From NCBI RefSeq assembly GCF_018918325.1, contig NZ_JAHLQH010000023.1, positions 17,273 through 81,272 on the forward strand: 64,000 nucleotides of DNA, in the 5' to 3' direction. The position numbers and the translations under genes were made by a program. This DNA comes from Clostridium sp. MSJ-8. GTDB lineage: Bacteria; Bacillota; Clostridia; Clostridiales; Clostridiaceae. Below are positions 15,604 to 23,385 of this stretch, in pieces. Position 1 is the first letter of the stretch; each line of letters begins with the position of its first letter. The notes under the pieces were generated by a model. That model made no database searches and was not told the origin of the DNA. It was given only the letters and a program-made list of their open reading frames with translations.

Positions 15604-17202
15604 TTATTTGCTTTTGGTTGCAACTTCTATATTAACTCTTCTTTTATTTAGTTTGTGCCCACTACATTTATTAAGAACTATACTACTTACATCCTTATTA
15701 ACTGTAACAAAAGAGAAGTTTTCTAGTATATCTATTTTAGTTACTTTATTTCCTCTTATATTTGCTTTTTCTGTAATAAATTTAACTAATGATTTTGCAG
15801 TTAGTTTATCCCTCTTTCCAATTGATAGGAATAATCTTACGCTTGAACCGTCTATTATGCCTTTTCTTTGAGAGTATTTAGGAGTTTCTAATTCATTTTT
15901 AGTATATTTGAAACTCATTTCTTTATCAAGCTGCATTTTCATAAGTGCAGAAACAACTTCAACAGGATTATAGTTTTCACATAGTTCTATTGCAGTTTTA
16001 GTATAATTAAAGTAGTCGTTTTGGTTAAGTACTTCTTCGATTTCTTCTTCTTTAGCTATTTGTTTTTTCTTTATGATTTCATTTACTGTAGGTACGTTCA
16101 TTTTTTCTAGGTTACCTTTAGTAACTTTTTTTATTTGACGTAACATAGAGAATTCTTTTGGTGTTATAAATGAATAAGCAGTTCCTTGTTTATTTGCACG
16201 ACCTGTTCTACCTATTCTGTGAACGTAAGATTCAACATCTTGAGTTAGATCGTAATTGAAAACATGTGTTATTCCATCAACATCTATACCTCTTGCAGCA
16301 ACATCTGTAGCTACAAGATAATTTAAAACACCTTCTTTAAATCTTTTTAAAGTTTTAGTTCTATGTATTTGCGTCATATCTCCATGCATTCCTTCTACTA
16401 CAAAGTTTTTGTCTTGAAGATTTTCTACTAATTCATCTACGCCTCTTTTTGTTTTGCAGAATATAATAGCTGCATTAGGAGTATCATAATCTAAAACTCT
16501 ACATAATGCTTCGAATTTATTTTTTTGATCAACTTCAAAGTAGATTTGTTTAACATTTGTAGCAGTCATAGCTACTTTTTTTATGTTTACTATTTTGTAG
16601 TCTTTTTTCATGTAATTTTTAGCTAATTTCTTTATTGGTTCAGGCATTGTGGCTGAAAATAAAAGTGTTTGTCTATCAGTTGGAATTTCTTTTGCTATTG
16701 TTTCAATATCTTCAATAAAGCCCATGTTTAACATTTCATCAGCTTCATCTAACACAAAGCATTGGATATTAGATAAAGGAAGAACTTTTCTACGAATAAG
16801 ATCCATAACTCTTCCTGGAGTACCAACTACGATATCAACACCTTTTTTTAATTCTTTGATTTGCTTTGATATAGAATCGCCACCATATATAGGTAGAACT
16901 TTAACTTTTTCGTATTTAGATAATTTGTTTAATTCTTCATATATTTGAATTGCAAGTTCTCTAGTTGGAGTTAAAATAATAGAAGATATATAATCACCTT
17001 TTTTTATGTTATTAAGTATAGAACAACCAAATGCTGCAGTTTTACCAGTACCTGTTTGAGCTTGACCTATTATATCAAAACCTTGTAGTGCTAATGGAAT
17101 AGATTCAGCTTGAATCTGAGATGGATTAACATAACCTAAATCATCTATTGCCTTTAGGATGCTATCCTTTAAATTTAATTCTTTAAATGTGATATTTTCC
17201 AT
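15604..17202 (-). CDS. DEAD-box RNA helicase with DbpA-type RNA-binding domain
   Basis: All SF2 DEAD-box motifs are present: Q motif NPSQIQAESIPLAL, motif I AQTGTGKT, PTREL, TPGR, motif II LDEADEM, SAT, and YVHRIGRTGR. After a linker the C-terminal ~75 residues (SSVRLFLSIGKRDKLTAKSL onward) match the DbpA RNA-binding domain, which in DbpA/YxiN proteins binds 23S rRNA hairpin 92. The 532-residue length is close to the CshA/DbpA range. A role in ribosome assembly or RNA turnover is likely. The start has AAGGGA upstream. I give no symbol because the cshA, deaD and dbpA names overlap for this architecture. Confidence 0.93.
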   Translation of the reverse strand: MENITFKELNLKDSILKAIDDLGYVNPSQIQAESIPLALQGFDIIGQAQTGTGKTAAFGCSILNNIKKGDYISSIILTPTRELAIQIYEELNKLSKYEKVKVLPIYGGDSISKQIKELKKGVDIVVGTPGRVMDLIRRKVLPLSNIQCFVLDEADEMLNMGFIEDIETIAKEIPTDRQTLLFSATMPEPIKKLAKNYMKKDYKIVNIKKVAMTATNVKQIYFEVDQKNKFEALCRVLDYDTPNAAIIFCKTKRGVDELVENLQDKNFVVEGMHGDMTQIHRTKTLKRFKEGVLNYLVATDVAARGIDVDGITHVFNYDLTQDVESYVHRIGRTGRANKQGTAYSFITPKEFSMLRQIKKVTKGNLEKMNVPTVNEIIKKKQIAKEEEIEEVLNQNDYFNYTKTAIELCENYNPVEVVSALMKMQLDKEMSFKYTKNELETPKYSQRKGIIDGSSVRLFLSIGKRDKLTAKSLVKFITEKANIRGNKVTKIDILENFSFVTVNKDVSSIVLNKCSGHKLNKRRVNIEVATKSK

Positions 17203-17457
17203 GTAAAAATCCCTTCATGTTTATAAAATTTATCTAAATTAAAATATGTATTGACAATAATTCTTATCAACTTATTAAGTATATCCTAATCTTTAATATA
17301 ATGCAAAGAATTTTTATTATATTTTAATTATTCAAACGTTATGCCTATTTTCAGTGTATCTATATTATCATCAAGTATCTTAAGACTTATGTATTTCTAA
17401 TAAAAAATTATCTAACTACAAAGTTATCAATAATTTTTTATTAGAAAATGTTGATTT

Positions 17458-19362
17458 TTACATGCTTTCAAATGGAAATGCATCTGAAGGCATTCTCCAA
17501 TCACCTCTAGGTGAAAGAGATATACTACCTACCTTTGGACCATCTGGAAGTGCACTTCTTTTAAATTGTTGTGTAAAGAATCTATAGAAGAATTTATCAA
17601 GCCATTTTTTGATTTCTTCTTCTGAATACTCATCTTTAAATGCATTAATTGCAAGGAAGAATATTCTGTCTTTTGATGAACCGTGCTTAATGAAGTGATA
17701 TAGGAAGAAGTCATGTAGTTCATAAGGACCAACTATATCTTCTGTTTTTTGAGCAATTTCACCTTTAGCGTCTTTTGGTAAAAGTTCAGGGCTAACAGGA
17801 GTATCTAATATGTCTAATAAAGTTCTTTTGACAGCCTCAGTAGATTCTTTCTCGGCTACATATTTTACTAGGTATCTTACTAAGGTTTTAGGTATAGATG
17901 GATTAACTGAATACATAGACATATGATCCCCATTATATGTACACCATCCTAGGGCAAGTTCTGACAGGTCTCCTGTACCTATTAATAATCCCCCTTCTTT
18001 ATTAGCTACATCCATAAGAATTTGAGTTCTCTCTCTTGCTTGAACATTCTCGTAAGTTACATCATGGATATCTTTATCATGCCCTATGTCTTCAAAGTGT
18101 TGAAGAGCAGCTTTAACTATATTTACTTCTCTTAAATCAGTGCCTAGTTCTTTACATAAATCTAATGCATTAGTATAAGTTCTATCTGTAGTTCCAAAGC
18201 CAGGCATAGTTATAGTTATGATATTTTCTAGTGGATAATTAAGTAGTTTAAATGTTTTAACTATAACAAGTAAGGCTAATGTAGAATCTAAACCTCCAGA
18301 TATACCAACAACTGCTTTTTTAGATTTTGTATGTTCAAAACGTTTAGCCAATGCTGAAGATTGTATATTAAATATTTCTTTTGAACGAATTTCTATTTCA
18401 TCAACATTAGAAGGTACAAATGGATGTTTATTTATATATCTATCAAAATCTTTTATTGAAGTATCATCATAAGTGAAATTAATAAATTTAGGTGTATAAG
18501 GTATATACCTTAAGTTATCTCTAAAACTTATATTTTTAAGTCTTTCACTTCTTAGTTTAAACACATCTATAAAGGAATATATAACTTCGTTTTTTCTCTG
18601 GAATCTTTCATTTTCACATAAAATACCACCATTTTCACTTATTAATAAGTGACCACTGAATAATAAATCTGTAGTGCTTTCATATACGCCAGCAGAAGAA
18701 TAAACATAAGCAGACATGCATCTTGCACTTTGATTGTTTATTAAAGATCTTCTATATTCCATTTTACTAACTAATTCGTTAGAAGCAGATAAGTTACCTA
18801 TAATATCTGCACCCATAAGTGATAAATAAGAACTAGGAGGTATAGTTACCCATAAATCTTCACATATTTCAAAACCAAAATTGAAATGTTCACTTGAGAA
18901 TATAAGATTAGTACCAAAAGGTATAGAATCTTGAAAAGGAAGAGATACCATTTCATTAACTATACCAATACCTTCTGTAAACCATCTTTTTTCATAGAAT
19001 TCACTATAATTAGGTAAGTAAGACTTTGGAACAATACCTAAAATCCTTCCTTTAAATATTATATATGCACAATTATATAAAACATTATTGAATTTTAAAG
19101 GAGCTCCTATTGCTATAAGCATATCTATTGCTTTTGTTTTGTCTAATAGCTCTTTTATAGCTTGGTTAGAATTATTAAGCAATGTATTATTAAGAAATAA
19201 ATCACTACATGTATAAGATGTTATACATAATTCAGGAAAAACTATAAATTTTGTATTCTTTTCAGCAGCTTCTTCAATACAAGTTACGATGTTATCTAAA
19301 TTGTATTTTGTGTCACCAACCCTTGTAAGTGGACAGGCGGCTGCTACTTTTACAAAGTCCAT
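17458..19362 (-). CDS. nadE: Glutamine-dependent NAD+ synthetase
   Basis: The 634-residue protein has an N-terminal nitrilase-type glutaminase domain with the Glu of FPELC, Lys in PKSYLPNYSE and the Cys of FEICEDLW, then a synthetase domain with the ATP-binding P loop SGGLDST and GTGDLSELALGW. It converts nicotinic acid adenine dinucleotide to NAD with glutamine as nitrogen donor. The two-domain form fits its length. I chose the start MDFVKVAAACPLTRV at 19362, preceded by AAAGGATGTG, over the longer frame beginning at 19407, which lacks family similarity. Confidence 0.95.
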   Translation of the reverse strand: MDFVKVAAACPLTRVGDTKYNLDNIVTCIEEAAEKNTKFIVFPELCITSYTCSDLFLNNTLLNNSNQAIKELLDKTKAIDMLIAIGAPLKFNNVLYNCAYIIFKGRILGIVPKSYLPNYSEFYEKRWFTEGIGIVNEMVSLPFQDSIPFGTNLIFSSEHFNFGFEICEDLWVTIPPSSYLSLMGADIIGNLSASNELVSKMEYRRSLINNQSARCMSAYVYSSAGVYESTTDLLFSGHLLISENGGILCENERFQRKNEVIYSFIDVFKLRSERLKNISFRDNLRYIPYTPKFINFTYDDTSIKDFDRYINKHPFVPSNVDEIEIRSKEIFNIQSSALAKRFEHTKSKKAVVGISGGLDSTLALLVIVKTFKLLNYPLENIITITMPGFGTTDRTYTNALDLCKELGTDLREVNIVKAALQHFEDIGHDKDIHDVTYENVQARERTQILMDVANKEGGLLIGTGDLSELALGWCTYNGDHMSMYSVNPSIPKTLVRYLVKYVAEKESTEAVKRTLLDILDTPVSPELLPKDAKGEIAQKTEDIVGPYELHDFFLYHFIKHGSSKDRIFFLAINAFKDEYSEEEIKKWLDKFFYRFFTQQFKRSALPDGPKVGSISLSPRGDWRMPSDAFPFESM

Positions 19363-19676
19363 ATACACACATCCTTTATTAAAATTTTTAGTATTATTAT
19401 ACCACACAAAATAAAAATAATAATATGGGGTACTACAAAAAAATAGAAAGAAGTTTCTAAAAATACAGAAAATAATATAAAATATTGCACTATATAATAA
19501 TAAATAACTTATAAAATGATAAAAAATACTTGCAAAAGAGATGAATGCAATTTATAATTATAATTGTAATAAAAAATACTATTTAATACGTATACATGTT
19601 ATAATTATAGTAAGTATTTATTAGTAGATGCTTGTCTGTAGTATAGTGTATATAATAATTGAAAGGGGAGAGGAGC
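19363..19676. other. Divergent intergenic region
   Basis: Very A+T-rich spacer between nadE (minus) and the NfeD-like gene (plus); it must contain both promoters. No repeat copy, structured RNA or operator could be recognised with confidence. Confidence 0.5.
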
Positions 19677-20114
19677 ATGGATGCAATAGTATTTTGGTTA
19701 ATAGTAGCTGTAGTAGTTATTGTAGTAGATTTATTTACAAGCACATTTATTTTTATGTGGTTGTCTGTAGGTGCTATAGCATCTATTATATGTGAATTCT
19801 GTGGATTAGATTTTTCAATGCAATTCATAGCATTTGCAGTTGTTAGTTTAATATCTATATTGATAGGATATCCATTGGTGAAGAGGAAATTCAAGAAAGA
19901 TATACACAAGACACCACTTATGGAAGAATCCTATATTGGTCAGGTACATGAAGCTGAAGACGATATTATAGATATGGCTAGAATAAAAATAGGAGGAATC
20001 TATTGGACAGGTGTTAATAGAGGTGAACCAATCAAGAAGGGGGATAAATTCGAGATAGTAGGCATCGAAGGTAATAAGTTCATAGTGGAGAAATGTAAGG
20101 AGGATAATGAATAA
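19677..20114 (+). CDS. NfeD-like membrane protein
   Basis: Two or three hydrophobic helices (about residues 1-75), including FIFMWLSVGAIASIICEFCG, precede a C-terminal OB-fold-like domain with IGGIYWTGVNRGEPIKKGDK and FEIVGIEGNKFIVEK, the standard short NfeD layout (about 145 residues). NfeD-like proteins pair with stomatin/SPFH proteins, often in one operon, in membrane microdomain or quality-control roles. Here the stop overlaps the SPFH start by one base. The ATG at 19677 is preceded by GGGGAGAGG; an upstream TTG lacks such a site. Confidence 0.87.
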   Translation: MDAIVFWLIVAVVVIVVDLFTSTFIFMWLSVGAIASIICEFCGLDFSMQFIAFAVVSLISILIGYPLVKRKFKKDIHKTPLMEESYIGQVHEAEDDIIDMARIKIGGIYWTGVNRGEPIKKGDKFEIVGIEGNKFIVEKCKEDNE

Positions 20115-21052
20115 TGAATATTGTTTTAGCAGTAATATTAGTATTGGTAGTAATAGTTGTTATATCATCTATTAAGGTGGTAAACACTGGATATTTATAT
20201 GTAGTAGAGAGATTTGGACAATTTTATAAGGTATTAGAACCTGGTTGGCATTTGGTAATTCCATTTGTTGATTATGTTAGAAAGAAAGTATCAACAAAAC
20301 AACAAATTTTAGATGTACCACCTCAATCAGTTATAACAAAAGATAACGTTAAGATATCTGTTGATAATGTAATTTTCTATAAATTATTAAATGCACAAGA
20401 AGCAGTATATAATATAGAAGACTATAAAGCAGGTATAGTATACTCTGCAACAACTAATATGAGAAATATATTGGGTAATATGACATTAGATGAGATATTA
20501 TCAGGAAGAGATAAGATTAATCAAGATTTATTAAGTATAATTGACGAACTTACTGATGCATATGGTATCAAGATTTTGTCTGTAGAAATCAAGAACATAG
20601 TTCCACCAGCTGAAATACAAGCGGCTATGGAGAAACAAATGAAGGCAGAAAGAGATAAGAGAGCTGCTATCTTAAAGGCAGAAGGAGAGAGACAATCAGA
20701 AGTAGAGAGAGCAGAAGGTGAGAAACAAGCTCAAATCTTAGCAGCAGAAGCTGAAAAAGAAGCTAATATAAGAAGGGCAGAAGGTTTGAAGGAATCTCAA
20801 CTATTAGAAGCAGAAGGTAAGGCGAAAGCTATAGAAGCTATAGCAAAAGCTGAAGCAGAAGCTATAGAAAAGGTAAATAAAGCAATTATTGACTCTGGAA
20901 CTGATGAAAGAGTTATTGCACTTAAGCAAGTTGAGGCACTTAAAGAAATGGCTAATAATCCAGCTAATAAACTTATCTTACCAAATGAGACTTTATCTTC
21001 TCTTGGTAGTATAGCAGCTATAGGTGAAATGTTAAAAGGAAATAAACAATAA
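20114..21052 (+). CDS. SPFH/stomatin-like protein (QmcA/slipin type)
   Basis: One N-terminal membrane segment (about 3-22) is followed by an SPFH/Band 7 domain (ERFGQFYKVLEPGWHLVIPF to KNIVPPAEIQAAMEKQMKAE, about 30-185) and a long coiled coil of Ala/Glu/Lys repeats (EAEKEANIRRAEG and similar) to about residue 265. This is the typical architecture of paraslipin/QmcA proteins, which oligomerise into membrane rafts. It overlaps the NfeD-like gene by one base, confirming the usual NfeD-SPFH partnership. Repeat locus C begins exactly at its stop codon. Confidence 0.93.
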   Translation: MNIVLAVILVLVVIVVISSIKVVNTGYLYVVERFGQFYKVLEPGWHLVIPFVDYVRKKVSTKQQILDVPPQSVITKDNVKISVDNVIFYKLLNAQEAVYNIEDYKAGIVYSATTNMRNILGNMTLDEILSGRDKINQDLLSIIDELTDAYGIKILSVEIKNIVPPAEIQAAMEKQMKAERDKRAAILKAEGERQSEVERAEGEKQAQILAAEAEKEANIRRAEGLKESQLLEAEGKAKAIEAIAKAEAEAIEKVNKAIIDSGTDERVIALKQVEALKEMANNPANKLILPNETLSSLGSIAAIGEMLKGNKQ

Positions 21053-21432
21053 TTAATATCAAAATTATATGTTTAAGTAAATAATATAATATGTAAAAAA
21101 TCCAATGTTATTTGTATTTGATCAATATTAAGTTTATAATTAGTATCAATATTATATGTTTTCATAAATAGCATAATTTCATTAAGGATTTCTAAATATA
21201 AAAAAATTAAGGTAGCTAAATGTTGTAAACTCACTAAAGTTCAAACAGTACAACATTTTAAACGCTATCTTAATTTTTTTATAATAAGAAATCCTAAAAT
21301 TCATTATGAAGATTTATTCAAAGCAATAATATTGATACTAAAAAAGAAAATCATAATATTAACATTAACAAATAACATTGGATTTTTTATTATCAATATT
21401 TACTTAAAGCAATAATTTGATATTAATTAACT
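21050..21432. repeat. Intergenic hairpin repeat, copy C: nested double element
   Basis: The outer arms AATTAATATCAAAATTATAT (from 21051) and AATTTGATATTAATT (to 21431) are those of a standard element. Inside lies a second, extended element, 21095-21388, with 20-base perfect terminal inverted repeats (21095-21114 and 21369-21388). Its centre is the usual hairpin (about 21200-21280): AAAAATTAAGGTAGCTAAA on the left, CAACATTTTAAACGCTATC then TTAATTTTTTT on the right, loop ACTAAAGTTCAAACAG. It appears that one element is inserted in the middle of another. It lies directly 3' of the SPFH gene. Confidence 0.8.
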
Positions 21433-21715
21433 GAAAAATAAGTAATCAAAAAAATATTAGATAATTTTTTTAAAGTAAGAATTACTGAAGACATAAGATA
21501 CTTGTAATAATATAGACACGCTAAAAATTACCATAATGCTTAAATAATTAAAATATAATAAGCTTAGTGGAAGTAACCATTATTGTTAAGGTTAGAATTA
21601 TAGGTAGATATAACCATGAAGCATTAAAGATTAGTAAAATAAATATAGAATAATCGGTTAATGAAACTAATGTTATTATATTTTAATTATATGTGTAGAA
21701 AAATATATTATAAAG
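21433..21715. repeat. Conserved tail block upstream of ridA
   Basis: Closely matches 863-1165 upstream of the mgtC-like gene. Alternating segments: TAACC (21574-21578), GGTTA (21590-21594), TAACC (21611-21615), GGTTA (21656-21660). A second stem CCA..GCTTA / TAAGC..TGG lies just 5' of them. It accounts, with the nested repeat, for the 708-base gap before ridA. Confidence 0.7.
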
Positions 21716-21760
21716 CTTTATAATAGAATTAATAACATTAAAACAAGGGGGCAATTATAA

Positions 21761-22138
21761 ATGCAAAAAGAAATAATATCAACATCAAAGGCACCAGGTG
21801 CTATAGGACCATATTCACAAGCTAATAAAATAGGTAATTTAATATTTACATCAGGACAAATTCCTTTAGTTCCTGCAACTGGAGAATTAGTTACTGATAT
21901 AGAAGGTGCAACTAAGCAATGTTTAGAAAACATAAAAGCTATATTAGAAGAAGCAGGAAGTTCTTTAGAAAAGGTAGTAAAGGTTGTAATATTCTTAAGT
22001 GATATTAATGATTTTGCTACAGTTAATAAGATATATGGAGAATACTTTACAGCTAATGAACCAGCTAGAAGTTGTGTAGAAATAGCAAAATTACCAAAGG
22101 ATGCTTTATTAGAAATTGAAACAATAGCATATGTTTAA
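21761..22138 (+). CDS. ridA: RidA family enamine/imine deaminase
   Basis: The 125-residue length and sequence are typical of RidA: STSKAPGAIGPYSQANKIGN, FTSGQIPLVPATGELV, and NEPARSCVEIAKLPKDALLEIE, including the substrate-binding Arg in PARSCVE. RidA homotrimers hydrolyse reactive 2-aminoacrylate released by PLP enzymes. The start is preceded by AAGGGGGCAA. The long upstream region holds the nested repeat and the conserved tail block. Confidence 0.93.
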   Translation: MQKEIISTSKAPGAIGPYSQANKIGNLIFTSGQIPLVPATGELVTDIEGATKQCLENIKAILEEAGSSLEKVVKVVIFLSDINDFATVNKIYGEYFTANEPARSCVEIAKLPKDALLEIETIAYV

Positions 22139-22172
22139 TATGAAGACAATGTAATTTTAGGAGGTACTACTT

Positions 22173-22496
22173 ATGGCTGGCCAGAGAACAAGGCCAAAGC
22201 AAATTAAGTTTTGGACAACAGAGGAAGAATATGACAATATAAAAGAAAGGGTATCTCAAAGCAGATTGACTCAAAATGAGTATTTGATAAGATCAGCAAT
22301 GGAGAATGACATAGTGGTAATAGATGGATTAAAGGATACTTTGTTAGAGCTAAGTACAATAGGTAATTCATTAAATGAATTAGGAAATACAAAAAAGATT
22401 TCACAAGAGGATTTTAATGAAGTAAAAGATGGACTACTTTCTGTATGGAAACATATAGAGAGAATTTTGTCAGAATCTAATAAGAGACAAGTTTAG
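22173..22496 (+). CDS. MobC-like mobilisation accessory protein
   Basis: The 107-residue protein begins with RPKQIKFWTTEEEYDNIKER, a ribbon-helix-helix pattern, followed by LTQNEYLIRSAM and a C-terminal helical part with a conserved-looking LSTIGNSLNELGN, as in MobC relaxosome proteins of mobilisable plasmids and integrative elements. Such proteins bind the origin of transfer and help the relaxase. The next gene is a relaxase, so the assignment is supported by context. It starts with a good AGGAGGTACTACTT site. A strong terminator follows its stop codon, which is unusual between mobC and relaxase genes. Confidence 0.82.
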   Translation: MAGQRTRPKQIKFWTTEEEYDNIKERVSQSRLTQNEYLIRSAMENDIVVIDGLKDTLLELSTIGNSLNELGNTKKISQEDFNEVKDGLLSVWKHIERILSESNKRQV

Positions 22497-22503
22497 AATG
22501 ATA

Positions 22504-22539
22504 GGATGGAAAAATATTATTTGTTTTCCATCCTTTTTT
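22504..22539 (+). terminator. Terminator between mobC-like and relaxase genes
   Basis: GGATGGAAAA (22504-22513) pairs with TTTTCCATCC (22524-22533), followed by T residues. It would limit read-through into the relaxase. Confidence 0.85.
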
Positions 22540-22575
22540 ATTGAAGTAAAACAAAAGAAAAAGAGAGGAAAAGTA

Positions 22576-23352
22576 ATGGCTATAATAAAAAATTTACCAG
22601 CAACTAAGAAATTAGAAGAACAGCTAGAATATTTGAAACAAGAAGAAAAAACTAAATATGAGCTTATTACTGGGATTAATTGCACAAAAGATAATATACT
22701 AATAGAATTTAGAATAATAAAAGAATTATATAATAAATTAAAAGGTAAAGAATATTATCATATGACAATGGCATTTAGCCCTAATGATAAGATATCAGAA
22801 GAAAAAGTGCATAGCTTAGGTTTAGAGTGGATAAAAAAATGTATAGAAGATCATCAGATTCTTGCAGTAACACATATTGATAAAAATCATTTACATAATC
22901 ATTTTATAATTAATAGCGTTAATATGAAAAATGGTAAAAAGCTTCAGATAAATCCTAAAAAATTACATGATATGAAGGTTCAAAGTAATAAAATATGTAG
23001 TAGAGAAGGGATGTCTATAATAGAATTGGATAAGATTCCAGAAGTTTTTAAAACTCATAATGAATATTATCTTGAAAAAAGGGTAAGAATAGAAGGGGTA
23101 GATGTGGATATTTGGAAAGATAGAATAAGAGATAGTATAGATTACTCCATAAGTGTTTCAGATGATTTAGAGGAATTTAAGATAATACTTAAGGATAACT
23201 TTGATATAGATATAGTAGATAATAGATATGGTTATAAGTATATTCTTGAAGATAACAAGAATGTTACAGATAGTAGATTAGGGTCATTATATTGTAGAGA
23301 ATCTATAATAAGTAGGATAAAATATAAGAAGCAATATGATGAACATATTTAA
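22576..23352 (+). CDS. Short relaxase / mobilisation nuclease
   Basis: The 258-residue product corresponds to the nuclease domain of MobA/VirD2-like relaxases (Pfam Relaxase). It has the N-terminal catalytic Tyr (Tyr19 in LEYLKQEEKT) and the metal-binding HxDxxHLHNHF block with His100, His107 and His109, then the PKKLHDMKVQSNKICSREGM helix. Family members usually continue for another 100-300 residues; here the protein ends soon after the nuclease part, with no primase or coupling domain. The start at 22576 has AGAGAGGAAAAGTA upstream. No integrase or other transfer gene is nearby, so it is a reduced element or remnant. Confidence 0.83.
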   Translation: MAIIKNLPATKKLEEQLEYLKQEEKTKYELITGINCTKDNILIEFRIIKELYNKLKGKEYYHMTMAFSPNDKISEEKVHSLGLEWIKKCIEDHQILAVTHIDKNHLHNHFIINSVNMKNGKKLQINPKKLHDMKVQSNKICSREGMSIIELDKIPEVFKTHNEYYLEKRVRIEGVDVDIWKDRIRDSIDYSISVSDDLEEFKIILKDNFDIDIVDNRYGYKYILEDNKNVTDSRLGSLYCRESIISRIKYKKQYDEHI

Positions 23353-23371
23353 GGTCATAATATTGCTTCTT
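23326..23371. terminator. Hairpin terminator between convergent genes
   Basis: AAGAAGCAATAT (23326-23337) pairs with ATATTGCTTCTT (23360-23371). The left arm is inside the relaxase 3' end. It serves the relaxase and possibly the converging ATPase gene. Confidence 0.65.
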
Positions 23372-23385
23372 AACATATAACAGAA

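Noticed and set aside
20640..20900. Repetitive Ala/Glu/Lys-coding stretch in the SPFH gene as a DNA repeat
   Set aside because: It encodes the expected coiled coil of SPFH proteins; the repetition is at protein level.
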